From contig JASJZC010000004.1 of assembly GCA_037178855.1 (NCBI GenBank), positions 7,688,001-7,752,000 on the forward strand: a DNA stretch of 64,000 bases, read 5' to 3'. The stretch's first letter is position 1. Each line of letters begins with the position of its first letter. Below the pieces are notes generated by a model. It was not told where the DNA came from and made no database searches. It was given only the letters and a program-made list of their open reading frames with translations. Made by a program: the position numbers and the translations under genes. Shown in pieces: positions 21,916 through 33,960 of this stretch. Origin of the DNA: Oscheius sp. JU75. Its lineage: Eukaryota > Nematoda > Chromadorea > Rhabditida > Rhabditidae.

Positions 21916-24900
21916 ATGACCCCTCCCGTGCCCGAGTGTCTCTTCACAGCTAGTAAGTTCGATCCCTATAGCCCTTTTTCAAACTGCGGACTTCAGCCTC
22001 GAACCGCCGGAAAATAGATTGCCATGCCCACGTGCTACCGAAAAACATTCCCGACTTTGCAAAGGTTCGTCCCCGGGATCTGATAGTCTCTGAAGGTCTC
22101 AGTCCCCCCCCAGAGGCGTATAGGACGACTTTGATTGCCGTAGTGACGTGGCGGCGTGGCAGAAATTGGCCAAATCTCGCCGGTCTAAGTCGTCGCTTCG
22201 TAGAGTCCGGCCTCTGGCGGACCAAATCGACCTCCAAACTTGGAAAACACACCTCGTAAAAGTCGTTAGGCTCCGGACGGCGGCCGGAAGCCGATGCGCT
22301 TATATGGAAATGTGAAGACAGCCAAGAATGGGCAGAGAAAACTAGAGGAACAGAGAGACAAAGAGACAGAAAGATAGGGAGACAGGAAGACAGGGAGACA
22401 TAGCAGCTTTTTCAGCAATTCGGCTACGGGGGCTTCATTCGCCTTGATCACCGCGATGACGGGAAGACTTACATGATGCAGGACGAGAAACTGTTCAGAG
22501 TGGTCGAGAAGAACTGCTTTGAGACAGAAGCGCGACTGGAGGACATGAATAGGGCGAAGGTCAATGTCCAGTGTCTGAGCACTGTCCCTGTCATGTTCAG
22601 CTACTGGGTAAGTTCTGTCTCACTGATTCAGTGTCTCACTTATTCCCTATCTCTGCTTCTCTGACCCTCAGTTGCGCTGTCTCTCTATTTCTATGTTTCT
22701 CCGTCCCTCTACCTCTCTGTCTCTCTGACCAGTCCAGTCCTTTTAGGCCAAGCCAGCCGACACCGAAACCGTGGCCCGATTCGTGAACGATGACCTGGCC
22801 GAGCAGTGCCGCAAGGCTCCTGACCGTCTGGTGCCCTTGGGAACACTTCCAATGAACGATGTATCCCGAGCAATTCAGGTCGGTTGCTCTCTCATTTTCC
22901 TCCTCTTTTCTACTCGACTTCATTAGATGCTCCCCAGCTTCAAGTATCTCTCTCTTTATTCTATTTTGAGCACCGACATGTATACCCGTCGTGGCTGAGA
23001 TTTCACGGCCCTCTCTCTAGCTCTCTCTGAAAAGACATATATCATCGGTTCTGGTGGGGCTGGAGGAAGGGGAAAATATAAGTGAAGGGCCAGATTGGAT
23101 TGAGCAAGATGGGTTCAGGGGAAGAGGCACATAGACAAGAGCTGTGGGGGCAGTTATGAATGGGTCGGTCATTTTAGGAGGCGATATCTCAGAGCCCTTA
23201 GCACCCAAGTATAGCAACCTGTATAACGTTGGAATCCTTGTTTCCAGGGCTTTCAAATGTTATATAGATGATATAGGTTATTGTAAGTTTCCGAATGTAC
23301 ATAGAACGCTAACCTTGTTTCAATCAGCCTCTGAGGCCTCCTAACGCGCGTGACCGACCGCCGTATATCATGAGGAATCTCTAGTCATTAGTGGGAGATC
23401 GAAGGTAGTGATTCCAGTAGAGGATGTTAAAGCAGCAGAAAAGAAACGGGAAGGAGAAGGAGGAAATCGTGTCGATTTTCTTCGCCAGGGCGTCTCGACG
23501 CTGTTTTCGGGAGCACATTGGGGTGACAGATTCTAGGGGAATGTCGTCCAGGGCGGCGGACATGGAGTGAGGTTCGCAGGAACATCTGGAAGAATTGGAA
23601 GTGACAGAGACAGAGACCCACCGTCCTCCAAGACTCCTGACTGCTGAAATGATATTCCCATTGAGCCCGAACCCCGGTGGAATGTACCCATAGTCGTTGT
23701 CTCGAAGGGACAGCAGCGCTGACTCTTCCTCACAGACTGGCTTCCTTCTGGAAGTGTCTGGATCTAGAGACGGAAACAGAGATACCTGTGGAGAGTGTTG
23801 GAGGTACTGTGATATCCCGGAGTAGGTGGACTTTTCTGTGGAAGTGGCGGCGGAGTACTGACCACATTTGTTGGTGCTCCTGTTGACGTAGTTGACTCGT
23901 CCTCCCTTGATAAGTAGCCGACCCAGGCCAATTCGAGCAGAGAACAGAACACAAAGGTCATGCAGCTCAACATCCAGACATCTAGAAGGAATTTGTATTT
24001 GTTTTCTGGGAAAAGGTATGAAGGTCATGGGTGTTTTGCACCGGAATTGGAGCTAGAGTAACTATGGAAAAAGGTCAAGTACTCAAGTGAAATATAAACA
24101 GATGGACAAGAGTCTCTGTCTCTGTCTCTATAGCTCTATCTGTCTCTCTGTTGTCTCTGTCTCTGTCTGTTCGTATCTCATTGACTCTGCCTTTCTGTTT
24201 CTCTGTTTCTCTGTCCACTGTCTCTCTGTCTCTTTGTCGCTTTCTGACCCACCAATAGCCTTGACGTAGGAGACCCTTGGCAGATTCCTGATGATATTTC
24301 CAAACTGGAAAGTCATTGCCAACAGAGAGTTGACTCCGAGCATCGTTCTGGCCGGAATGGCTTTTGATCCCAGAGCGAAGGAAATCCATGCTATAAATTG
24401 ACAGATTCCTTTCCGCGATATACAGATGTAATGAGGTTCGTTAGCCCCATTGGCTCCCCTCCGTTTCCTATGCGGATGCGCCATCTCTACAAAGCGACGC
24501 TCAATAGCTCTAGGCTAGGGAGGAAGGGAAGCCGCATCGAATTCCACCTCGACTCTTCGGGTGGTCTCCCATCAGGAATTTGGCTTTTGGTGGAACGAGA
24601 AGAGACAGGGAAACAGAGAGACAGAGAGACAGAGACACAAGGACGGTAACTGGCGTGACCGAACAACGTAACACTGTTTTTCCTAAAAACGTTCTGTCAC
24701 AGTCTCCCTGTTAATCTGACCCATAACCATCCTACCTTCCCCTTCACAACGTGACGTGTTTGTCCCCCGGTCGCAATTCGCGTTTCCACCCCTCTGATTC
24801 AATTGTGTCCCCGGGTGCCTTCTTCTTATTTCTGGTTCACATAGTATCTAAAGTCGCCCCGTTTCGTCTTCTGGCAGAGCCGGAGGGGTCAAGGCGTTGA

Positions 24901-25951
24901 AAAATTGATGCGTGCCCGTTTGAATAATTCTCGACACATGGCGCCTGGCAGTAAAGGAAAGACACTCGCTAGACTGGCGTGGAATGCCCGATTTGGAAAA
25001 AGCGGGACTCGGATTTATTATGATCGTTCATGGTCCCGGAAATTGAGGGATACTGTACTTCCTTAAGTTATTTTAGACAGAGAGACAGAGGTACCGTTTT
25101 GCCATTTTCAAAGGCAATAACTCACAGATACAGATGGTCAAGTAGGTCGGTAGATACGCTTGTAGAATGTACCAGCCGGCTCTCCTTTTAAAATGGAACA
25201 TCATGGTCAGTTCGTGCCAATAACCAGCTGGATAGGGCTAGAAAACGAGATGGTATGGGAAGGAAAAACCCCACCTCGGTGTTTCGAACATTTTTGATAT
25301 CCACCAGCTCGTAGTCGGCCAGCTCCATCTTCTCGCGCATCTTACTCACACCTGACGGGGCCCAGGCCATTTGGACTTCATCCGTGTTATAACTGGACAG
25401 TTTTATGTTTCAATTTGTATAGGAAGAGCAGCTTGTTTGTTGGCTTGAAAATACTTTCGCGTACGACGCAATATTGCTTACTAGTTTCAAAAAAAAAAAT
25501 TTTTGGCGCAAGTACAGTGTTCATGAGTTTTCAAAGTTGCACCAAATAAGTAATTTTGAATTTTTTGCTGTTTTAGAAAGTTGTAGAGGGGATGAAGGTT
25601 TACAACTTTGCAGAACGTGACAAGTTCAAAAAATTGGGTTTCCGCGCCGATAATGCCCGAGAAAAATGCGGTCTCGGGCTTTGGAGCAAAATGATAATTT
25701 TCTATCTATCTTACGATTCAAAAAGTCAAATACGTATTTTCCCACAAACAACAGTAATACAAGACCATTGAACTCACTTAAAACTCTCGAAGGTCAACGA
25801 GCAGGTCACATTGTCGAATGGGAATCTGGTCAAGTCCATCAGGCATGGTCCCTGCAGCTTGAGGCGGTAATTTGTCCAAACTGGAAAATCACATTCACCT
25901 TGTCTCTCTATCTGTCTTCCCTGTAATAACCCAATCTCCCCGGAGACCCAC

Positions 25952-25983
<32 letters not shown>

Positions 25984-28900
25984 GTCCTCTTGGCTAATTA
26001 GGAAAAGTTGAATGTGAGAAGGCGCCTCTCCCACGGGGGAACGAACCACATCGATTGCTGAGGGTCGAAACGAAGAGAGACAGAGAGAGAAGAGAGAGTG
26101 AGATGCATGTTTGACCCCAAGAAATAGCTTTTGGACAGGGTTCGGTGATCAAGTCGGTTTTGAGCTGGAAACAGTAGGAATGGGTGTCATACCACCTGCA
26201 GCAGTGCCGGAAAATGCTGCAAAAAGCAAAAGCGGGGTACAGGGAATTGAACGCAGCACCTACAGTTTCCAGAGACCACTGCCACTGAACCGTTGTCGTT
26301 TCTCAGATAAATTGGTTCCCGGGTACTTAGAGAATATCCCGCGACTAACTGCGCTATGCTCTTCAAGCCGAGTACCGCTGGTACGATACAATGAGTCCGA
26401 CGTCTGATTACTAGTAGTTTTTGACTTGGGTCTATAGAGAAATGGCCAGGGCTCTGAAACATGTACTCACCTGATCCATTGGCATAGATCAGTAGGAAGA
26501 TATTGGGGAAAGGACTCTTGTGGATGTCGGCCGTCTTCGAGTTGATAAAGCCTATAAGTTTAGAGGACTGAGTACGAGTCAAGTGTTTACAAGAATTTGG
26601 CGTCCAGAGCTTGGCCAGAAAATCGCTGTTTAGAGAGAGATTGTATTTGCATGGGTTCAGACGGGAGTAGTCTAGGGCTGGGTCGAGCCACATTTCGGAA
26701 ATGTATATGTCTAGCTGAAAAGTGGGTGTTGTCTCTCTGTCTCTCTGCTTCTGTCTCTTTACCTAAGAACCTACCTGAAAGTCACTGGTAATGTCAGAGA
26801 TGGTGGTGATCTCCTGTACCCAGACCTCGACCTGGACACTAACTTGACCACCAGGAATCTTGTTCTTGTTGTACCCATCCATGATCATATTCAGGAGATG
26901 AGAGTCGTTGGCACACTGGCGGGTAGCTCTCTCGACCTGAAAGGTAACTGTTTCTGTCTCTCTTTCTCTTATATCCTCCTGTCTCTCCGTATCTCTGATT
27001 GTTTGTCTCTCTGTATCTTTGCCCATCTGTCTCTCTGGCACGCTATCTCTCTGTTGCTTTGTCTCTCACCTTTGCCGGATTGATCAGTGGCCTCAATCCA
27101 CCATGTTCATCCACCTCCCAGTCATAGTTTCTGGACAGTCGCCTCAAATTCCGTGAATTCCTCCTGTACACAGCTTTTCTGAATGAAGTACCCGTATTGT
27201 ATCGTCTCTTCCCAGAAACGAACCTTCCGGAACAGGCTATCATCAGAAGGAATAATAGGATCAATCTCAGATGCTGCATCGTTTAGAGCAGCCACACGGC
27301 CGGGGCTGCCAATTCGATCCGAGGGCTGTGTCCTGGTGGGAGGAGTCGAAGGCGGTACACAAGTGTGCGTGTGTTGGGGTGTGGCCTCTTCGAAAATACC
27401 CGGGAATAGCCTCCGTGAAGCTCGTTTAGGGGTTACGTGGCGACTGGGGATGAGAGAGAAAAAGGAGCAAGAGTCACTGTCTCTGAGCTTTTTGAATGAC
27501 CAATCAGTCAGAACCGTGGCTCTAAATAATGTACTACCGTCTTCTGGATTCTTCTATGTTCATGGGATGTTTTAAGGCCCAGAAACCAGCAGTAGTAAAG
27601 GGGGGGAAGGGGGAAGGGAGGGAAGAGACTGGGGCAATATACAGTACAAAACACCTGAGCTTACTTCAATTCATCTCCGTCAACACTCTGTCTTGCCTAA
27701 TGCTACCTGATTCTGAATATCTGACTCTTTGTCCCTTTATCTCACTACCTCTGTTTCGCTACCTCTCTGTCTCTCTGACTCTCCATCTCGCAGACTTTCG
27801 GACTCTCCGTCTATCCGTCTCTCTATTTCTCTGTTTCATCTGTCTCACGAGCTTACTGTCTGAATGTCCTCTGACATCTTCCGACTCAACTTAGCACCTC
27901 TTGCCAAAACGTCCACAGAACCTTGTCAAGGGACATGTAGGGGTAACTCTTCGTTTAAAGACACCTGGCAATCCTAGGTCTAGGTTAGTGCACCGTAACC
28001 CGTTATACCAATGCATAGGCATGCTATGTTGCTTGTGGGAGAGAGACTGGTCAGTCGGTCTGACAGAGACACCATACCAAAGAATGAAACTTAATAAACT
28101 TGCGTGAACAAAACCTGTCAAGTATTAAAGAGAGACAAGATGAAGGAGAGACTGGGAGACTCAAATACAGAGAGAGGAAAAAGGAGAGAGAGTTTTTTTT
28201 TACAATGCCTCGAGCCAAGCAGAGGCCGCCAACTTCTAAAATCGTTCTGAAGGTTCCCACTGTCCTAGTAAAAAGATGCCTTATAGTCTTTTTCACACCC
28301 AGAGCATTAAAACGATACCCAAGAGAAAGCAGTGTTCTCAGAGTCGAGAGACATAGAGACAGAGGGACAGTTTAGGACATTATTGTAAGAAAAGACACTG
28401 CCAGAACTTCTCTTTGGTGAATGCTGGTAGTATACCGGAGACCAGTACTTGTCTCTCTGGCCTTTCTCCCCGTTCCACCTTGGCATCAGAATTCTACTAC
28501 AATCCATTCAAAACACTTATTTTAGGAGGTCAAACGCTGCGTCTCCATGGGTTTCCGCGGCTTTGAAATCGGCTCTCATATAGGAGAGAAGAGCCTCGAC
28601 CACGTGGACTTTCATCCCCTGTACAAGGTCTGCGAAGAGTTAGATGCTGTACTGTTTGTGCATCCATGGGACATGGACCAGTGGGGAGGCAGACTCTCGA
28701 AGTACTGGATGTCGTGGCTGGTTGGAATGCCGGCGGAGACTGCTCAAGCGGTATGGTATTTTATAGAGTCACTGTCACTGTTTCACTTTTCAGATCTGCT
28801 CCATCCTGATGGGCAACATCCTAAAGCTGTTCCCCCGTCTCCGTTTCTGTTTCGCGCACGGAGGTGGCGCCTATCCGGCTATCAGAGGCCGGGTTGCCCA

Positions 28901-29702
28901 TGGACACCGGGTATTAGTTATGTTCTGATCCTATTTATAGCCATCTGCCCTCAGGTTCGTCCCGATTTATGCGCTCACGAATGTGAGCAGAGCCCTAAAG
29001 AGCTGGATGGCATGCTATGGACGGACTCGCTGGTTCACGATCCGGATGCCTTGAGTCTTTTGATCAAGACTGTTGGAAAGGCGAGTTGTGGGAGAGAGTG
29101 ACAGAGACAGACATGGAATGGATAGAGACCGGAGCAGAGCTTGACAGAGAGACAGAGCCTAGCAGTACCAGAACCATACGAGTTCCCAAAGATGGCAAGT
29201 CCTGTTCTGTCAACTCTGATCCCGAACCAGTGTCAGTAGTCCCTTCCCTATGCGCTCTTCAAAGAACCTTCTCGTCGACTGTTGTGACATGACCGAATCA
29301 ACATAATAGTCGGACGGGTTAACAGAGTTTTGGGCTAACATTAATCTTAAGTGTTTTCAGCGCGTCGAAAAGTGACAAAAAGCATTAGCCCAGCCTGGGG
29401 ATCGAACCAGAGTACTTGGGATCCGTAGCGCTAGCCGACTGCGCCATGCTGCAAAAGCACCACAAGCTGACAAGACACAATAAAAAGCTGACAGTACCCA
29501 TTTGCCCAACACCTACATCTTTTTTCAGGACAAGGTAGTGCTCGGCACAGATTATCCATTCCCACTCGGCGAACTGGCCGTCGGACAGGTGGTCGAGGAG
29601 TACGAAGACTTCAGCTCGAGGGATAAGGACGATCTTTTGTGGTCCAACTGCGTCAAGATGCTCGGTCTCGACGAGTCGGCTCTCTTTTCTCCTAATTTTT
29701 AA
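21916..29702 (+). CDS. 2-amino-3-carboxymuconate-6-semialdehyde decarboxylase (ACMSD)
   Basis: Eight exons: 21916-21952, 21997-22064, 22416-22607, 22747-22878, 28526-28750, 28794-28910, 28955-29080 and 29529-29702; total 356 residues, in phase. ACMSD decarboxylates ACMS in the tryptophan/kynurenine pathway and diverts it from quinolinate and NAD synthesis. Metal-site residues of this amidohydrolase are visible: HAH near the N-terminus, LFVHPWD, CFAHGGG and [10 protein letters not shown], plus [10 protein letters not shown] and WLVGMPAET. Intron 4 is 5.6 kb and contains a complete receptor gene on the other strand. Donors are odd: GTTCGT (intron 2), GTCGGT (intron 4) and GC (intron 7, GCGAGT at 29081). 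The stop is TAA, with AATAAA at 29761 inside the 3' region of p23. Confidence 0.93.
23381..27279 (-). CDS. Cys-loop ligand-gated (anion-type) channel subunit, nested gene
   Basis: The gene lies wholly inside ACMSD intron 4, opposite strand. The start at 27279 gives a signal peptide ([18 protein letters not shown]). Exons recognised include 27070-27279, 26775-26936, 26591-26714, and pieces near 26470-26555, 25780-25880, 25230-25390, 24260-24480, 23730-23990 and a last exon ending at 23381. Landmarks: [30 protein letters not shown], a 13-residue Cys loop from [10 protein letters not shown] to VTC, then M1, the PAR motif before M2 ([18 protein letters not shown]), [12 protein letters not shown] at M3, a variable loop and M4. 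PAR before M2 predicts a chloride channel. It is closest in feel to nematode LGC amine/GABA-type receptors; the ligand is unknown. Exact edges of the central exons are uncertain. Confidence 0.85.
25957..25983. repeat. (TC)n microsatellite
   Basis: About thirteen TC units in a row within an intron of the nested receptor gene. It is the purest dinucleotide run in a window full of degenerate CTCTGTCT tracts. Confidence 0.85.
26237..26303 (-). repeat. tRNA-like sequence
   Basis: On the minus strand: GGTTCAGTGGCAGTGGTC (D-arm-like), then CTGTAGGTGC and GTTCAATTCCCTGTACC (T-arm-like). It lies in an intron of the nested receptor gene. Stem pairing is incomplete, so it is called as a tRNA-derived repeat. 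Confidence 0.45.
29397..29452 (-). repeat. tRNA-derived SINE-like head in ACMSD intron 7
   Basis: The minus strand reads CATGGCGCAGTCGGCTAGCGC, with a paired D-stem (GCGC/GCGC), then CTGGTTCGATCCCCAG, a good T-arm hairpin. The anticodon stem does not pair. The head matches the family seen repeatedly at 34-43 kb. Confidence 0.55.
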
Positions 29703-29856
29703 GTGGGGGGCTGCTGACACATTTTATTATATCACGAAACGTAAAATTGGAAAAGACGAAAATAAACGGGGATTATAATCTTGTGGACGCGGGAGAGAAC
29801 AGATCAGCTCACAAAAGTGTGGATGAGATGATAACTTGCACGGAAATAGGGGGCGT

Positions 29857-31282
29857 CTAGGCCTTTGAAGCTCCCTCTTCGGATTCCTCCAGCTCGGGCA
29901 TCTCGCCGTCGCTCTCGTCTTCCAGATCGTCAAGGTCGCCGAGCTCGGGGCCAGCTGAAACCTGGTCATTTTAAGAGAAAAATTTGAATGATCTGCTAAT
30001 ACAGACATTATATTTCGTGGCGGGAGCCATTGACACATGTAACGTGTCAGCATAGAATACTTTCATTGAGTTAATCAACCAAGTAATTTTTGGCTGCAAG
30101 AGGACAAAAATGGCGTGAAAGAAGATTATATGACAGAAACTTGAAAGAGTTTAACACTGAACAAGGACGACAGATTCGTTTGGCTGGAAAGACGAAACTA
30201 TACGACGATTTTGCTTATAGGGTAGCAGATGATAAAACGACTGTCATCGGGAGTTGACATAGACAGTATGGTAGATTGACAGACTGACAGAAAGAGGCTT
30301 CTATGGTAAATGTAGAGACGGGGACTACTATTGTCACATAAGGACGCCATGGACAGAGACAAAATGACGTGAACGTACTGGCATGTTGACTAATAGAACA
30401 TTCAGGAAAGGACCACCATCTACAAAGATGTGGAACAGTCCAGAACTTGGCAGGAATCTTCCAAAGGCTGACACGATACACGAGCTTAAGTGGGTGGCTT
30501 GTCATCCAGTTCGTAAGGACCAGAAGAATGACATGAAAAAGGCAAACGGGACAGAAAGACAGAAGTCTTCAGCATCTTGCCTTTGTATTTAACGCTAGCC
30601 CACGCTATGAGCGTCAATGGATTCCGCAGAATCTTCGAGTAATTGTGATATGAATAGCTCGAGAGACAGGTTACTCAGCGCTGGACCGAGTTCTTGCAAT
30701 TCTACTGCTTCTCCAATGGCAACTGACAGCCTCTCAGGCCAAAAAACACGTTCCAAAGTTCGTACCTCCGCCCATTCCTCCCATGCCACCCATCTGGGAC
30801 ATGTATTTGCTGAAGTCGAAGTCGTTCATGCCCTCAGGAGCTCCTCCGTCGGCGCCTTCCTCGTCCTCATCGACCCATTTGCTGAAGTCGACGCGGAGCC
30901 AATGAACCTGAATTTGAGGATTACAAGAAAATAGCGACAAATTTACCTTGGACTTGTCCTTCAAGAGGCGCGGCCACCAGTCGTCGTCCTTTTTCGCGAT
31001 GCACAGCTCGACGACGCGCGTATTTGACTCGGCCCGCTTGATATCGTCGGCTTTGACCTCGGCAAACAGCTCCAGTGTGGCTTCGAAGAGGTCGCTGTTG
31101 TTCTTCGCCCTAAAGTTTGGATTTTTTATCGGAAAAATTCATGGTGCTTACTTGAAATGAAGCTTGTTGCCATCAGCAACGGACAGGTCTTGGATAACGG
31201 CATCGTCGACGTCGAAGGAGACGAAGACGTAGGCCTTCTTCTGGCTCCAGGCGACCGTAGGGTGGCGCGGTTGGGTGGACAT
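29857..31282 (-). CDS. p23 / PTGES3 Hsp90 co-chaperone
   Basis: Four exons on the minus strand: 31152-31282, 30947-31109, 30766-30907 and 29857-29954. The CS domain begins near PTVAWSQKKAYVFVSFDV and continues with the characteristic segments DVDDAVIQDL, FKAKNNSDLFEATLELF, and WWPRLLKDKSKVHWLRVDFSKWVDEDEE. It is followed by MNDFDFSKYM, a Gly/Met-rich linker (GGMGGMGG) and an acidic tail ending EEGASKA, all typical of p23. The protein stabilises the closed ATP-bound Hsp90-client complex in the cytosol. Its start region is divergent from the GET1/WRB gene 630 bases away. The minus-strand poly(A) signal is at 29723-29728, only 21 bases beyond the ACMSD stop, so the two convergent transcripts overlap. 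Confidence 0.93.
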
Positions 31283-31911
31283 CTTTTAGTCTTCTGAAGT
31301 TCGATTTTCGAAAAAAAAATTTCGGTATTTTTTGGGTCAAGTCCTTGGAGAAGGCAAGACTACACGATAGTATCGATAAAAATTGAGGAAAATAGCCAGA
31401 AAGAGCAGTCAATAATGCCTACAATTCATTAATCTCGAGAAAAGGGCAGCGGAAGCGATGAGGGCAGATATTTCAAATTTCGACGATGCGACTGCGAGAA
31501 ATTTCTTCGCGGTAGGACGCGGCGCAGGAAGCATGCAGCAGATTGCTGTCAGTTTGTTTTTAAACGGCCATTTCGGGAAGAAATACGAAAGGTTTGTATT
31601 TACATGCTTTTGACAGCTGCTAGGCTAAGTTTACGACTGTGTTTGGTTGTAAGAAAACGGTGGAAGATTTTAGCCATTTGTTGTAGCTTTTTCCAAAAAG
31701 AAAATGTCGGAAAAATCGACGAGAGACACGACAAAAACGAAGAGGAAAAAGACGAACAAAAGTGAAAGCAGTTTGAATTTGGTGGTGCTACAGTAGACGC
31801 CAACTTGCGCAGGGGTTCAAACCACAAAAATTCGTAAAGTGTTCTGTTCTCTAGGGCTCATTGCTCTTTTTCTGTGTTTTCTGCACGAGAAATATCTGTT
31901 TTTCGGCTTAG
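31283..31911. promoter_or_regulatory. Divergent intergenic region, p23 and GET1/WRB
   Basis: A 630-base spacer separates two divergent starts, so it probably holds a bidirectional promoter. I see AT-rich blocks and a run of A and T next to each start but no motif I would name. Confidence 0.4.
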
Positions 31912-33363
31912 ATGGACGTAGCAACACGCTCAGAGCCGGATGTGAGTAGTATCGTCTTCGTCTTTATCACCTCGACCCTCTTTTTCTACGCTCCAAGAGT
32001 CAAGGCCGCTGTTTCAGCCAGAGTAAGCGTTTTTTTCCTTCTTTGCACCTTATTTTATCATTCTAGGCAGCCAAACTCGTCCCGGAGAAGCCCAGGAGGC
32101 CGGAAATAGCCGCTCTCTCGAAAGAAATCGAGGAAAATGAGGTCGAATTGAACAAAATCTCCCCGACGTCTGAATTTGCTGCCTATTTCAAGAAGGAACG
32201 TCAAGTGAACAAGCTGAAAGACGAGTTGGCCGAACTGAGTGAGTTTATAGACTCTTTTTCTTTGATTTCACCCAAAATTTAGTTCAAAAACACCCGCAGG
32301 AGACGAATACAAAAGAGCTGATGAAGATGGAGCTCGTTGTTCGTCTTCTCTTCAACTTTACCGGCTTCCTGCTGCTTTATCTCGTCGCTGGAATACATGT
32401 AAGCTTATTTTATCTTGTTACAATCATAGTTAATCTGTGTAAAACAGTCATGCGGGCTACAGAGCATGGTATACGCCCCTTTCGCCCATTTTTTCCTGAA
32501 AATTCTCCGATTTTCTCTCGTATTTCAGCCTCTATATACCTTTCTAAGCCCTGAGTCCAATGTAATCCTGATGACCATTACTTGGCTGTAAAAATGATCT
32601 AAAGAAGATGCAAATGGGAGATTGCGTTTGCAGTCCCATTTTTAAGGGCTTTAGTCTTCAATCTTGACCAGCAGCCTCTGTTACCATCACCCTATCCCCT
32701 TTAAATCCCACGTCTGTCTCCATATCTATCCCTTTTCCAACAAGCTAAATCTCTCGGTCAATCTGGTCTTGTTTTAGCCATTCATTTGAACTGCCACAAA
32801 GGTTCAAGGCTCTTATTGGCTTCCTAGCTGTCACCGTAACCCCTGGACAACTTTGGACTTGACGTGATCTTAACAAAAAATTGGGTGGACAGACATGAAC
32901 TTTTCGATCGGTCTTTACGAATTTGCATTAACATAGACTGACAGAACAAGCTGAAAGGGAAAGTTGAGAAAGACAGAACAGTTGCGGACTGTCCAGTCAA
33001 AAAATTTCTTATTTTCTGACCACATTAAAGCCGTTTTCTATCTCAAAAACCTAGCATTTTGGGTGTCAAATCATCGAAAACTACCCACAAAAGAACGCAG
33101 ACGCAGTAATTGTACAATTTAACCAATACTTTACCAGGCCTTCTGCATGGATTCGTGGATTTTCTGGCCCGTGAATCACATGCTCCGCTTCCCGTCAGTA
33201 TTCTCAGCCGGCGACGTGTGCGGTGGCTCTGGTAGGTCTACTCTTCCCCATTTTTCCCCAACATAAATTCTCAGATTCCGGCCTGATTCCTGTCTCCTAC
33301 TTTGTCCTCTTTTACGTCCTGACAGCCGTCGTGGACCGATTCAGCACTCGCTTCGTCAAATAG
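31912..33363 (+). CDS. GET1 / WRB tail-anchored protein insertion factor
   Basis: Five exons (31912-32022, 32067-32238, 32283-32398, 33138-33231, 33275-33363) encode about 193 residues. The protein has an N-terminal membrane helix (SSIVFVFITSTLFFYAP), then a cytosolic coiled coil with ELNKISPTSEFAAYFKKERQ, matching the WRB/GET1 coiled coil that recruits the ATPase GET3/TRC40. Two C-terminal membrane segments follow (VVRLLFNFTGFLLLYLVAG and LIPVSYFVLFYVLTAVVDRF). With GET2/CAML it inserts tail-anchored proteins in the ER. Three TM segments and the EFAAYFKKERQ-type motif make the call good though the sequence is diverged. Intron 3 is 739 bases. Confidence 0.85.
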
Positions 33364-33960
33364 AAACAGAATTTTAGCTCATAAATACCTTCATTTTTCT
33401 AGAGACAAAACTCGGCGGCGAGCTGGGATTGGAGATCGCTCAGTCGGAGCTCGTCTTCGAATCTGGAAATAGGTGATTAGGCGAGGAAAATGGGTATTTT
33501 CTTTTCCTCATAGACCAGCAAAACCACCAAATTTTTACAAAATTCTCCGAAAAATAAGGGCGAGACAGGAAAATTAATCCTTCGTCAGCCTTCCCGGGAT
33601 TTCCGCAGCTGACAGTCTGTCCACCTTGTACCCATTTGGTCTCTGTTAAGCTGTCCAAGTGTCATGTCAAAATATCTTGATTCCTGTAACTCTATTTCCA
33701 AAGAACATCTCTCATTCATATCATATCTTAATTCTGTCAGTCTCATACTCCAGTCTCTCAACCAGGCCGTTGACGGGCCTGTTGTCAGTTCCCCAAGACA
33801 GCCTGTCTCTTTCTTTTTTTTGTCAGCCTTTTTTTTACCCTTCTTGTCTTTGTCAAACGGCGTCTCTTTCTGTCAAGCTAATCACTCTCCGTATCTGTCT
33901 GTCAGTCAATCTTCTTCATCTTCCTATCACTTTCTGACAGTTAAAAAAAACGAAAAATGC

